Of a DNA stretch of 64,000 nt, positions 9,205 to 18,673 are shown one piece after another; position 1 is the first letter of the stretch, and the number at the start of each line of letters is the position of its first letter. This DNA is from Pedobacter ginsengisoli (GTDB lineage Bacteria > Bacteroidota > Bacteroidia > Sphingobacteriales > Sphingobacteriaceae), in NCBI RefSeq assembly GCF_002736205.1, contig NZ_CP024091.1, positions 1 through 64,000 of the forward strand, in the 5' to 3' direction. The notes under the pieces are model-generated. The model was not told the origin of the DNA. It saw nothing but the letters and a program-made list of their open reading frames with translations, and did not search any database. The position numbers and the translations under genes are program-made.

Positions 9205-10155
9205 TTGGGAACTTTACTGGATCAGGGAATAAAAGGGTATAAAAATTACGGAACACACCTTAAGGAGAAATACAAGGGGCAACGTGTGTTTAAAGTAATA
9301 GTTGATGGTGGTTTTACTTGTCCTAATCGAGATGGCAGTAAAGGCTATGGAGGCTGTACTTATTGCAATGTAGACTCTTTTACTCCTGAGCTTTCAAGAA
9401 AGCTACCAACCATAAGGGAGCAGTTAGAGCAGGGAATGGAAAGAGGCAAGAGCTTTTATAAAGCTGATAAGTTTATTGTTTATTTCCAGCCTAATACCAA
9501 TACTTATGCCCCGGTACATTATTTAAAGATGATGTACGATGAAGCATTATCTATAAATCCAGAAGATGTTGTAGGCTTTTCGGTAGGTACCAGACCAGAT
9601 TGTATTGATGCAGAAAAGATTGCTTTACTGGAAAGCTATGCTGATCGCTTTGACGTAGACTTGGAGATGGGTATGGAGTCTATATACGACGAAACACTCA
9701 ACCAGATCAATAGAGGATGCAGTCATGGAGAATTTGTTGAGGCAGTTAAACTGCTCGAAAATAGTAAGCTTGATCTATGTGTACATACCATTTTTGGATT
9801 TCCATGGGAAACTGAGGAAATGATGCTGGGATACATTCATGAAATTAACCGTTTTCCTCAAATAAAATTTGTGAAATTTCATCACCTTCATATAGTCGAA
9901 GGATCAATTATGGGCGCAAAATATAAAAAGAACCCATTTAAGTTATTCTCATTAGAAGAATATACCGACCTGCTTTGTAAATTAATTCCATTATTAAGAC
10001 CTGATATCATTATTCAACGCCTATTCGGAATATCAGATTGGGATTTGTTGATTGCGCCTAACTGGGGCTTAAATAAATCTGCCATTCAAACCTACATAGA
10101 TAAGGAAATTGAGCGCAGAGGTGTAGTACAAGGATCAGAATACATACCTAAATAG
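9205..10155 (+). CDS. Radical SAM protein, YhcC/TIGR01212 family
   Basis: This 316-residue protein is a YhcC-type radical SAM protein. The iron-sulfur ligands lie in FTCPNRDGSKGYGGCTYC (about residues 32-50), with an extended spacing between the first and second cysteines typical of this Elp3-related family. A GYGG turn and the YFQPNTNTYAP block are also characteristic. No ATG is available near the N-terminus, and the TTG at 9205 begins with the family-typical N-terminus (LLDQGIKGYKNYGTHLKEKY). A promoter sits right upstream, so the gene is independent of the PKS operon. The family's substrate is not well established; a tRNA- or protein-modifying role has been suggested by homology to Elp3. 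Confidence 0.85.
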   Translation: MGTLLDQGIKGYKNYGTHLKEKYKGQRVFKVIVDGGFTCPNRDGSKGYGGCTYCNVDSFTPELSRKLPTIREQLEQGMERGKSFYKADKFIVYFQPNTNTYAPVHYLKMMYDEALSINPEDVVGFSVGTRPDCIDAEKIALLESYADRFDVDLEMGMESIYDETLNQINRGCSHGEFVEAVKLLENSKLDLCVHTIFGFPWETEEMMLGYIHEINRFPQIKFVKFHHLHIVEGSIMGAKYKKNPFKLFSLEEYTDLLCKLIPLLRPDIIIQRLFGISDWDLLIAPNWGLNKSAIQTYIDKEIERRGVVQGSEYIPK

Positions 10156-10171
10156 ATTACCACAAAATTTT

Positions 10172-12432
10172 ATGAACAATTTTATTACTTTGAAACTTAA
10201 GGTCACCTTAGTTTTATTTATTTCTGTACTCTCAGCGTTTGCGCAGCAGAAAGATCCGGTATATGTTATTATACCTCAGCCGGTAAAGCTTATTCCTGCT
10301 GCCGGTAATTTCCAATGGAGCAATTTAACTAAGGTTGTTTTAACTGGTAGTGATAAAAGTCTGGCACCGGCCTTAAGTGAATTAAAATCTATATCTAAAT
10401 CAGTGAAGTCAAAAAAACAGGTTGCAAATACAGTAACCTTAACTATTGATGCTTCAATATCTGCAGCCGAAGGCTATAAACTCTCTGTGAAAAAGAATGC
10501 CATTACAATTAAGTCCGCCTCCAAAGAGGGTGCATTCTGGGCAATTGCAACATTAAAACAACTATTGGGGACAAACACATTTGTTCCATGCGTTGATATA
10601 GAAGATGCTCCCCGTTTTTCATGGCGAGGTATTCATCTTGATGTATCACGTCATTTCTTTGACCTGGCTTACCTTAAAACAATGATCAACAGAATGTCTT
10701 ATTATAAATTTAATAAGTTTCATTTGCATTTAACAGATGATCAGGGTTGGAGAATTGAGATCAAAAAATATCCTGAACTAACATCTAAAGGTGCATGGAG
10801 AGAGATGAATGGACAGGATTCAAGCTGTATTGCGCTTTCTAAAACAAATCCTGATTATGCTATTCCTGAAAAGCATTTCAAAATGATCAACGGTAAAAGA
10901 ATGTACGGAGGCTTTTATACTCAGGAAGAGATGCGTGGGTTAATTGCATATGCAGATTCAAAAGGGATAGAAATTATTCCCGAAATTGATATGCCGGGCC
11001 ATATGATGGCTGCAACCAACCTTATGCCTTGGTTAACTTCGCATGGCAAGGGTGGGCAGGCAAAAGATTTCTCTGAACCCTTGTGCCCATGTAAAGAAAC
11101 AACTTTTGAATTTGCGGAAAATGTATTTACTGAGATAGCAGCATTATTTCCGAGCAAATACATACATCTGGGAGCAGATGAAGTTGAAAAGAGCAGCTGG
11201 AAAAATGTACCCGAATGTGATGAGGTGATGAAGAAGGAAGGATTGAAAAGTGTGGATGAGCTACAAAGTTATTTTGTGCGTAGAATGGAAAGGTTTTTTA
11301 ATAGTAAAGGTAAAAAGCTAATTGGTTGGGATGAGATTCTTGATGGTGGTGTATCCCCAACTGCTACCATGATGTATTGGAGAACCTGGGTGCCTACTGC
11401 ACCTAAACATGCTGCTGAAAAAGGAAATGAAGTGATAATGACTCCTGGTGAGTTTTGTTATTTTGATGCTCAGCAAGATGGTGGTTCATTGCAAAAGGTA
11501 TATTCTTTTGATCCGTATAAATTTAACATCTCAGAAAATGAGCGAAAATTTATAATAGGTGTGCAAGCCAATATATGGACAGAATATATCCCTTCTGAAA
11601 GAAGATTAGAATATATGGTGTTCCCAAGAATGCTGGCAATGGCTGAAGTAGCATGGTATAAGGGAGGGGTTGATTGGAATAATTTTGAGCAACGTGTACA
11701 AAAGCACTATTCATTGCTCGATGCAATGAATGTAAATTACAGGCTTCCGGATCTCGACGGATTCACTACTCAAAGTGTATTTGTTGATAAAGGTAGATTA
11801 CATATAAATAAACCGCTTGCAGGTTTAACAATAAGGTATACTACAGATGGAACCTTGCCTACTATTCAGTCGAAAATCTTTACCGGAGATTTAACTATAA
11901 CTAAGCCTGTTCAATTTAAGATAGCTGGTTTTAGACCAAATGGAAACAGAGGAGATATCTATACCATCAATTATGAGCATCAGGATTATATGAAATCTGT
12001 GGAATTATCATCACCTGCAAAGGGCTTAAAGTTTTCTTACTATCCACGCTTCTATAAAACAGTAAATGCAATTGATGAAAAAGACCTTGCCAGTGAAAGT
12101 ATCGCTGCTGCAATAGAAATTCCGGTCGAAAAAACTGCTGGAAGCTTTGCTACCCGTCATAAAGGTTATTTTTATGCGGAAGAAACCGGGATATATTCGT
12201 TTGCATTGCGTTCAGATGATGGAAGTGTATTGAAATTAGGAGATAAAGTATTTATAGATAGCGATGGAATGCATACTTCTATTGAAAAATCTGCAGAAAT
12301 TGCTCTCGAAAAGGGATATCATCCATTTGAGCTTATGTTTCTTGAAGGCGGGGGGGCTATACGTTAAAACTGCAATACAAAACCCCATCGGGTAAGCTTA
12401 AGGATGTAGATGCATCCGTGTTCTTTCATTAA
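10172..12432 (+). pseudogene. Beta-N-acetylhexosaminidase (GH20) with PA14-like tail, frameshifted in a G7 run
   Basis: This is a secreted GH20 enzyme. A signal peptide (to about residue 25, ending SAFAQ) precedes a GH20b domain (about 35-145) and the catalytic TIM barrel with the Asp336-Glu337 pair in HLGADEV. A chitobiase C-terminal-like region and a PA14/GLEYA-like domain (about 610-731) follow. The frame hits a stop at 12365-12367, eight codons after a run of seven G (12350-12356). Removing one G restores a frame that reads on as GGGYTLKLQYKTPSG and ends at the stop 12430-12432, just before a terminator. The missing piece is the natural end of the PA14 domain. It is therefore a one-base slip, either a real mutation, phase variation or a sequencing error. 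The catalytic barrel is intact either way. It should release terminal GlcNAc/GalNAc from chitin-like or glycoprotein glycans in the periplasm. Confidence 0.85.
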
Positions 12433-12445
12433 TATAATATTATTG

Positions 12446-12480
12446 CTTATCCGAAGGTTATTTTTAAATCTTCGGATAAG
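12446..12480 (+). terminator. Hairpin terminator after the hexosaminidase gene
   Basis: A perfect 11-bp inverted repeat (CTTATCCGAAG / CTTCGGATAAG) with a 13-base AT loop lies 14 bases after the restored stop codon and is followed by a T-rich tract. Its position supports the frameshift-corrected gene end. Confidence 0.7.
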
Positions 12481-12897
12481 TTCTTTTCTCCTTCAGTCTC
12501 TTTGAAGTGATACTGGCCATGCCAGAACTTAATATGGGCAAACTACTGCTCACCACTACGGCACCTTCTTTCTTAGTTTCTTTTAACAGCGATATCTTTT
12601 TTCTTAAATATTGTTTCTGTTTGGTTTGTCTGTTGCTTTTTTCTGTGTAATTCTTGTTTTTTGCTGATTTTTATGTTTTTGTTAAAAAATAAAGGTCTTT
12701 TTTGCTACGTTGTGATAAATATTTAAAAAATTGACTGTGATTTTATTAAGTTTTAATGTTTTTTGGTGTTTATTTTGGTTATTTTTTAGTTTTTATTAGT
12801 TTTTATTTCAAAAAATGTATGAATAATTGAAAATTATATCTAGTTTTAGCAAAAAATCAGATAAAGTATAATTATAAACTAGTAAAATCTAACAATT
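12481..12897. other. AT-rich intergenic region upstream of the ammonium transporter gene
   Basis: This is about 417 bases with no convincing gene. Bases 12481-12650 hold a short minus-strand open stretch of about 59 codons, without a start codon, that looks more coding-like than the rest and may be a relic. The remainder is very T-rich and presumably contains the amt promoter. I found no clear TTG/TAnnTTTG pair or sigma-54 site. Confidence 0.4.
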
Positions 12898-14265
12898 ATG
12901 GCAAAAGTTTTATTTAAACAGTGGGGTCCATTTGCAGTTTTAATGATAATTGCAGTTATGGCTCTTTTTATTCCCTTACTTCCTAACTTTGATGAGGGAA
13001 AATACAGCGCACCTGATATCGCATTTGTATTAATAGCCGCCGCGCTTGTATTTTTGATGACTCCAGGACTAGCTTTCTTTTACGGAGGTATGGTGCATCG
13101 TAAAAATGTTCTATCTACTATGATTAAAAGTGTGGTTGCCGCAGGGGTAATTACTGTACTTTGGATAGTCGTTGGCTTTAGTCTTGCTTTTGGAGATACG
13201 ATCGGTGGATTTATTGGTAATCCAACCACCTATTTATTCTTCCAGGGAGTAAATTCAGGCCCGGCATGGGGGACAATTCCGCTTTCATTATTTGCTGTGT
13301 TCCAATTGATGTTCGCTATCATTACTCCAGGGTTAGTTGTTGGAGCTGTTGCTGAGCGTATTCGTTTTACATCTTACATCTTATTTATTGTATTATTCGC
13401 CCTGTTTGTTTATTCTCCTTTAGCACACTGGACATGGTCTCCTGATGGTTTCCTTTTAAAAATGGGTGTGCTTGATTTTGCTGGTGGTACTGTTGTACAT
13501 ATCTCTGCAGGTATGGCTGCTTTGGCAGGGGCATTGGTTTTAAAACGCAGAAAATCTCATATCGAGCATCAGGAAGTTCCGCCTGCTAATATTCCTTATG
13601 TACTAATTGGTACAGGTTTACTTTGGTTCGGTTGGTTTGGCTTTAATGCAGGTTCTGCTTTGGGCGCTAATGCTTTAGCGGTTTCGGCTTTCTTAACTAC
13701 TAATACTGCTGCTGGTGCTGCTGGTTTAGCCTGGATGTTCTTTGATGTTGCAAGAGGTAAAAAACCTTCAGTTTTAGGTTTCTGTATAGGTGCTGTAGTA
13801 GGTTTGGTTGCCATCACACCAGGTGCTGGTTTTGTAAGTATCCCTTCAAGTATCTTTATTGGTGCAATCGCAGCCGTTATTTCTAATCTTGTTGTTTCAT
13901 GGAAACAGAAAACAAGTTTAGATGATACTCTTGATGTATTCCCTTGCCATGGTGTAGGTGGTATTGTTGGTATGCTTTTAACCGGAGTGTTTGCTACTAA
14001 AACTGTAAACAGTGCTGGTGCCGACGGTTTATTTTATGGAAATCCTGAGTTCTTCTTTACTCAGCTTAAAGGAGCCGTAATTGTAATCATTTTCAGCTTT
14101 GTATTGTCTTTCATCATCTTTAAACTTATCAACGTTGTACAGCCAATCCGTGTTACTTCAGAAGAAGAAGAAGAAGGATTAGATGCTTCTCAGCACAACG
14201 AGAAATATTCTCAAGGTACTTTGATCGTTGCTTCAACCGGCGCCGAAATAGAAAATACATTTTAA
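12898..14265 (+). CDS. amtB: Ammonium transporter, Amt/MEP/Rh family
   Basis: This 455-residue membrane protein has about eleven transmembrane helices. The twin channel histidines are His177 in AHWTWSP and His351 in CHGVGGIVG, and the GAVAERIRF, FYGGMVHRKN and GFNAGSA signatures are all present. It conducts ammonium/ammonia across the inner membrane. The C-terminal tail carries an acidic EEEEEG stretch. No P-II (glnK) gene lies beside it, although amtB-glnK pairing is the usual arrangement. The next gene, 42 bases on, encodes an outer-membrane beta-barrel, so the two may give transport across both membranes under nitrogen limitation. Confidence 0.93.
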   Translation: MAKVLFKQWGPFAVLMIIAVMALFIPLLPNFDEGKYSAPDIAFVLIAAALVFLMTPGLAFFYGGMVHRKNVLSTMIKSVVAAGVITVLWIVVGFSLAFGDTIGGFIGNPTTYLFFQGVNSGPAWGTIPLSLFAVFQLMFAIITPGLVVGAVAERIRFTSYILFIVLFALFVYSPLAHWTWSPDGFLLKMGVLDFAGGTVVHISAGMAALAGALVLKRRKSHIEHQEVPPANIPYVLIGTGLLWFGWFGFNAGSALGANALAVSAFLTTNTAAGAAGLAWMFFDVARGKKPSVLGFCIGAVVGLVAITPGAGFVSIPSSIFIGAIAAVISNLVVSWKQKTSLDDTLDVFPCHGVGGIVGMLLTGVFATKTVNSAGADGLFYGNPEFFFTQLKGAVIVIIFSFVLSFIIFKLINVVQPIRVTSEEEEEGLDASQHNEKYSQGTLIVASTGAEIENTF

Positions 14266-14307
14266 CTAACCTAAACTATCTGAATTATCAACCTCAAACC
14301 GAAAATT

Positions 14308-15342
14308 ATGAAATTGAAATCAATACTAACCATCACGCTATTATCTGTTGTTTCAGCTACCTATGCTCAGGAAGCCACTGAAGCTCCTTTACAAATTTCG
14401 GGTTCAGTTGATACTTATTATAAATACGATTTTTCAAAAGTGTCGAACATCCCAACAAGCTTTGCTCCTGACCAGAACTCAGTTTCAATTGGGATGATTG
14501 ATTTGGCCTTGAAAAAAACCACAGGGAAGGCCTCTTTTGTGGGGGAATTATCTTTTGGTCCAAGAGGTCAGGGAGGCTCATTAGTGCCGGAAGGAACGGA
14601 ATCATTTCATATTCAAAACTTGTATGTTAATTATGCTTTTACTGATAAATTTACCATGACAGCAGGTTTTATGGGTACTTTTATAGGATATGAGGTGATT
14701 TCTCCTGCGGCCAACTTTAACTACTCTACATCTTACTTATTTACCAATGGTCCGTTCCAGAATGCTGGTATTAAAGCCACTTATGCTTTCTCGCCAAAAG
14801 TTAGCTTAATGGTAGGTGCATTTAATGACGCATGGAATAATTATGCTGCAAGTCCTAAATTTGGTGTTTCAACATTAGGCGCGCAATTAATGGTTGCTCC
14901 TGTTGAAGGATGGACAGCTTACATCAATCTTGCAACTGGTTACGTTTCAGGGACTGAGATCGATTTAACTACTGCTTATCAGGTTACTGATAAATTTAAA
15001 TTGGGGTTAAACGCGGCAGATTGGTCTGCCGGACAAGGTCTTAAAGATACAGGTTTTACAGGTGCTGCTTTATATCCTCAATATGCATTCTCGCCAGCGG
15101 TAGCGCTGGGTTTAAGAGGAGAGTATTTTAAAGCAAAAAAGAATGGTGGCGTAGCTGCTGGCCCTGATGCGGGAGAGAGTGTTGTTGGTGTAACTTTATC
15201 TGGAAATTTAAAAGCCGGAGGTTTAACTTTTATACCTGAAGTAAGACTTGATAATGGTTCTACTGCTAAATTCCTTAAAGAAAGTGGCGCACTTACAAAA
15301 TCAGCAACTCAGGTTTCTCTGGCTGCTGTTTATGCATTCTAA
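14308..15342 (+). CDS. Outer-membrane porin, BBP2/OmpL-like
   Basis: This 344-residue protein has a signal peptide (cleavage after about residue 20, TYAQ) and alternating amphipathic strands ending in an aromatic residue (AAVYAF), the hallmark of an outer-membrane barrel. The start of the mature chain (ISGSVDTYYKYDF) is typical of the putative beta-barrel porin-2 family (pfam BBP2). It follows amtB by 42 bases and is closed by a strong terminator, so the two form one operon. By context it is likely a diffusion porin for ammonium or small nitrogen compounds; that function is inferred, not shown. Confidence 0.8.
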   Translation: MKLKSILTITLLSVVSATYAQEATEAPLQISGSVDTYYKYDFSKVSNIPTSFAPDQNSVSIGMIDLALKKTTGKASFVGELSFGPRGQGGSLVPEGTESFHIQNLYVNYAFTDKFTMTAGFMGTFIGYEVISPAANFNYSTSYLFTNGPFQNAGIKATYAFSPKVSLMVGAFNDAWNNYAASPKFGVSTLGAQLMVAPVEGWTAYINLATGYVSGTEIDLTTAYQVTDKFKLGLNAADWSAGQGLKDTGFTGAALYPQYAFSPAVALGLRGEYFKAKKNGGVAAGPDAGESVVGVTLSGNLKAGGLTFIPEVRLDNGSTAKFLKESGALTKSATQVSLAAVYAF

Positions 15343-15368
15343 AAAATACTAACTTATTTTTTAATTTA

Positions 15369-15402
15369 GGGCTGTCGGAAAATGCTTCCGACAGCCCTTT
15401 TT
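15369..15402 (+). terminator. Rho-independent terminator after the amtB-porin operon
   Basis: A perfect 12-bp stem (GGGCTGTCGGAA / TTCCGACAGCCC) with a 5-base loop is followed by TTTTT. It starts 27 bases after the porin stop. Confidence 0.92.
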
Positions 15403-15414
15403 ACAACATAACTT

Positions 15415-15996
15415 ATGAAACTATCTTTTCTGTTTTCTTTATTGTTGCTCACGCTCAACTCATTTTCTCAAAACAAGGTTTTGCCAATGGATGAGCACGG
15501 TAAATACACTTTTTTGGAGATAACAGAGCTTAAATCTGTGCCAAAAGATATCATGTCGGCCAATGCAAAACGTTTCTTTAAAACAAATTCAAAAATTATA
15601 AAACTAAAGTCTGCGCTAAAGGACACTGCTTTTTATGGCACAGGGAAACTGATAATTCAAAAAGGAATAGCAGGTATCGGACATCCCTCCGGAGAAGCGG
15701 CTTATACAATTGCTATTGAGTTGCGAAACGGTAAGTACCGGTTTATTTTAAGTGATTTTGTGGTTACTCCTTATGAGCGCGATAGGTACGGTAATTTTGT
15801 ACCCATTTCTGTAAAAACAGCACTAGAGAAATCGCCAGGTAAGCTTAACCGTTCCGAGTGGGAAAATAACATGAATGCTATCGTAACAGAGTCAAACAAA
15901 ATTGCCGCTAAGCTCAAAGTTATAATGAGCAATACCCAGACTGAACCTAAGCAGGAAGTGAAACAACCCGCTACGGTTTCAAGAACAGAATGGTAG
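15415..15996 (+). CDS. Exported DUF4468-like protein
   Basis: This 193-residue protein has a clear signal peptide (MKLSFLFSLLLLTLNSFSQ). The mature part begins LPMDEHGKYTF and contains a GTGKLIIQ strand and a YRFILSDF strand, which resembles DUF4468, a TBP-like fold domain common in Bacteroidota exported proteins. The charged C-terminal 25 residues look disordered. It starts right after the porin terminator, so it is likely transcribed separately. It is convergent with the next gene and their stops are one base apart. Function unknown; family assignment moderate. Confidence 0.65.
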   Translation: MKLSFLFSLLLLTLNSFSQNKVLPMDEHGKYTFLEITELKSVPKDIMSANAKRFFKTNSKIIKLKSALKDTAFYGTGKLIIQKGIAGIGHPSGEAAYTIAIELRNGKYRFILSDFVVTPYERDRYGNFVPISVKTALEKSPGKLNRSEWENNMNAIVTESNKIAAKLKVIMSNTQTEPKQEVKQPATVSRTEW

Positions 15997-15997
15997 C

Positions 15998-16471
15998 TTA
16001 ATGTACCATTTTGTCGGCACAGGTAGAACTGGCAAAAGCTTCCGGTTTTGCTTTAAAAATAAAGCCCATACTTAATATATAGCCCATGGCCTCGTTTAAG
16101 GCTTTGTTTGATTTAAACATCGGGTTAGTATTAATGTCAGCATGTACTTCCAGGTCTACATCATAAAGATCCAAAAGATCACAGATTGAGTAGGCAGTTT
16201 CAATAGATTTTTGAACTTCAATAAGCATTCTTTCTTTTATGCTCATTCTTTGAGGGGTTTTCTCCTGATGGATATACATAAAACCCCCATGATGCTCTCT
16301 TAATAACACTATTACAGTTGCAAAGTCAGTTAAAGCTCCTTTAACCTGAGAATCTGTACCAATGCAGACTTTAAGGTGATAGCCTTTTTCAGTTTCTCTG
16401 ATAATGGCCTTTTCTACTTCTTCTAAGATGGGTGCATGGATTACCTCACCACTAAATTTTTTCCAGATCAT
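15998..16471 (-). CDS. RNase H-like protein, YkuK/DUF458 family
   Basis: This 157-residue protein matches the YkuK/DUF458 family, predicted to have an RNase H-like fold. The first acidic strand is KVCIGTDSQ, followed by FATVIVLLREHHGGFMY, and a second acidic residue set lies in LEVHADINTNP. The family is conserved and often called a ribonuclease H-like YkuK protein, but no biochemical role is established. The start codon at 16471 gives the usual family length. No partner gene lies close by. Confidence 0.8.
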   Translation of the reverse strand: MIWKKFSGEVIHAPILEEVEKAIIRETEKGYHLKVCIGTDSQVKGALTDFATVIVLLREHHGGFMYIHQEKTPQRMSIKERMLIEVQKSIETAYSICDLLDLYDVDLEVHADINTNPMFKSNKALNEAMGYILSMGFIFKAKPEAFASSTCADKMVH

Positions 16472-16741
16472 ACGCTAATTGGTGTTATTATTAACAACCC
16501 GTATTCAGGTTTCCTAAAAATAAGAGGATTAAATTAAAATGAGGTTAATTTTTTATTGTTTAATTGCTAACAATTGTCTAGTTGTCAACAGTTTAGTTTT
16601 TGATTTTGTTGTAGGTTTTAGTGTTTTTAAAATATGCTGGTTATAATATAGTAAATAGAATATTCGTTAAAACAAAACAGCGCTATATGTGATTATATAA
16701 TATAAATGTACCAATAATAAATTAATCAGATTATAATCATT

Positions 16742-16960
16742 ATGAAGACAGAATTGATAAATGAGTTTTATTTGATGCAACGAAGCAGGGCATCTGTAGA
16801 TTATAATGAAATGCTTGATGATAGCGTGTATACCCCCATAAGGCGTGTAAATAAGAAAATGACAACATGGATTTGTGAAAGAGGGCACATGCTTATGGAT
16901 CTTGAGGTTCGGCTAAACAGTTCAATGAAACACTTAAGAAAGAAGTATCTGAAGTTTTAA
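16742..16960 (+). CDS. Small hypothetical protein
   Basis: I do not recognise this 72-residue protein. It is basic and mostly helical in appearance, with no signal peptide or membrane segment; MTTWICERGHM is the only distinctive stretch. It is preceded by about 270 bases of very AT-rich sequence and followed 26 bases later by the helicase start, whose promoter lies in that gap. It may be a genuine small gene because the composition differs from the flanks, but no domain supports it. A minus-strand open frame overlaps it and looks non-coding. Confidence 0.45.
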   Translation: MKTELINEFYLMQRSRASVDYNEMLDDSVYTPIRRVNKKMTTWICERGHMLMDLEVRLNSSMKHLRKKYLKF

Positions 16961-16974
16961 TGCCTTAATTCAGC

Positions 16975-16982
16975 TATCTTTG
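16975..16982 (+). promoter_or_regulatory. -7 promoter element for the helicase gene
   Basis: TATCTTTG matches the Bacteroidota -7 consensus exactly and lies 4 bases before the ATG at 16987. No good -33 TTG is seen at the usual distance. If used, the transcript would be leaderless or nearly so. Confidence 0.5.
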
Positions 16983-16986
16983 CGCC

Positions 16987-18294
16987 ATGATGGTAGAAAA
17001 GGTACTGGAAAATCTAAAAATAGCTTCGCTAAATGAAATGCAGAAGGCAGCAGTTGCTGCATCTGAAAAAGGTGGTGATGTAGTTTTACTGGCTCCAACA
17101 GGTTCAGGTAAAACAATTGGATTTTTATTGCCCGTTCTAAATAATTTAAATGTCAACATTAAAGGAGTGCAGGCCTTAGTACTTGTGCCTTCCCGTGAGC
17201 TTGCATTACAAATTGAGAATGTTTTTAGGCAGATGGCAACTGGTTTTAAGGTGAATTGTTGCTATGGTGGCCACCCGGTTAGAACTGAGCGAAATAATCT
17301 GGAACAACCTCCTGCACTACTAATAGGTACCCCGGGTCGGATAGCATACCATCTTCGCCACGAAAACTTTGATGAATCAACAGTAACCACTTTGGTATTG
17401 GATGAATTTGATAAAGCCCTTGAGTTTGGTTTTCAGGACGACATGTCATATATCATACGCAGGCTACTTTCATTAAAGCAGCGTTTACTTACGTCGGCTT
17501 CGGCGATGGATGAAATTCCGGAATTTACAGGTCTGAGTAGCCAGAAAGAGATTAATTTTTTAAACGATGTAAAAGTTTCTCCTGATTTAAAGCTTAAAAA
17601 AGTACTTACCACTGCCGAAGATAAACTAGATACCCTGTTAAAACTGATCTGTAAAATCGGCAATAAGAATACTTTGATTTTTTGTAATCACAGAGAAACT
17701 GTTGATCGTATTAGCGATTTGTTGATTGACAAAGATTTAGCCCACGATATATTTCATGGAGGAATAGAACAGGATGAAAGGGAGAGGGCCTTATTAAAGT
17801 TCAGAAACGGCAGCATAAAAATTCTTATCACAACTGATCTTGCTTCAAGGGGATTAGATATTCCCGAAGTGCACTGCATTATTCATTATCAATTACCATA
17901 TACCGAAGATGCGTTTTTGCACCGCAATGGTCGTACTGCAAGGATGAACGCAAAGGGCACCGCATATCTTATTATTGCGGATGATGAAAAATATCCGTTT
18001 TTAAAGGCCGAAATAGAAACCGAAAATCTGAAGGGTAGTTTTGTATTACCTGCTGATAGCGACTGGCAAACCTTATATATTGCCGCCGGCAAAAAGGATA
18101 AGGTAAATAAAATTGATATTGTGGGCTTACTCCTTAAAAAAGGCGGCCTGCAAAAAGAAGATGTAGGGTTAATTGAAGTTAAAGATCAGTCATCTTATGT
18201 TGCTGTGAAACGCAATATGGTTAACAGAATCCTTAAGTCCTTGTCAAATGAGAAGATTAAAGGGCGAAAGGTTAAGATTGAAATTGCAATGTAA
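16987..18294 (+). CDS. DEAD-box family RNA helicase with DEFD motif and DbpA-like C-terminus
   Basis: This 435-residue protein has a two-domain RNA helicase core. It shows APTGSGKT (Walker A, 36-43), PSRELA, TPGRIA, a Walker B that reads DEFD (139-142) instead of DEAD, motif III as SAS (170-172), RGLD and HRNGRTAR. The C-terminal 60-70 residues (GLLLKKGGLQKEDVGLIEVKD onwards) resemble the DbpA RNA-binding domain that targets 23S rRNA helix 92, so it may act in ribosome assembly. It lies just after a -7 element. The DEFD variation is unusual, but the key Asp and Glu are kept and ATPase activity is plausible. Confidence 0.88.
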   Translation: MMVEKVLENLKIASLNEMQKAAVAASEKGGDVVLLAPTGSGKTIGFLLPVLNNLNVNIKGVQALVLVPSRELALQIENVFRQMATGFKVNCCYGGHPVRTERNNLEQPPALLIGTPGRIAYHLRHENFDESTVTTLVLDEFDKALEFGFQDDMSYIIRRLLSLKQRLLTSASAMDEIPEFTGLSSQKEINFLNDVKVSPDLKLKKVLTTAEDKLDTLLKLICKIGNKNTLIFCNHRETVDRISDLLIDKDLAHDIFHGGIEQDERERALLKFRNGSIKILITTDLASRGLDIPEVHCIIHYQLPYTEDAFLHRNGRTARMNAKGTAYLIIADDEKYPFLKAEIETENLKGSFVLPADSDWQTLYIAAGKKDKVNKIDIVGLLLKKGGLQKEDVGLIEVKDQSSYVAVKRNMVNRILKSLSNEKIKGRKVKIEIAM

Positions 18295-18317
18295 TTTATT
18301 ATATAAAAACTCGATAT

Positions 18318-18545
18318 ATGAGCAATAACGATATTTTTAAAAAGCTACGTGTAGCACTTGAGCTAACTAACGACGATATTATCAAAATCCTGGAACTGGT
18401 AAACTTTAAGATCTCAAAAAGTGAATTGGGTTCGTTTTTTAGAAGCGACGACCATCCAAATTTTAAGCCATGCGGCGATCAGATCCTTCGGAATTTTTTG
18501 AATGGCTTGGTTATTTATAAGCGCGGACCAAAGCCTGTTAAATAA
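18318..18545 (+). CDS. Single-repeat DUF1456 (YehS-like) protein
   Basis: This 75-residue protein aligns by eye with one repeat of the DUF1456/YehS family: an N-terminal NNDIFKKLRVAL helix, LTNDDIIKIL, and the FLNGLVIYKRGPKP ending. Enterobacterial YehS has two such repeats in about 156 residues, so this is a half-length, single-repeat form that most resembles the second repeat. It follows the helicase by 23 bases and may share its transcript. Function unknown. Confidence 0.75.
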   Translation: MSNNDIFKKLRVALELTNDDIIKILELVNFKISKSELGSFFRSDDHPNFKPCGDQILRNFLNGLVIYKRGPKPVK

Positions 18546-18673
18546 ATCACCATATAGTGCTCTTTCTTTGCCAAGAAAAAAATATAAATAAATTTTGCTA
18601 AAACGGTTTAAATGACTTTATTTGAGTAATAGAATCAAAGCAATTCTATTGCTAACCAAATAGACCTAAATAA

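Noticed and set aside
12446..12680. A minus-strand stretch of about 59 codons in the region upstream of amtB (LLKETKKEGAVVV...).
   Set aside because: There is no start codon, no recognisable family and no promoter; kept only as a possible relic.
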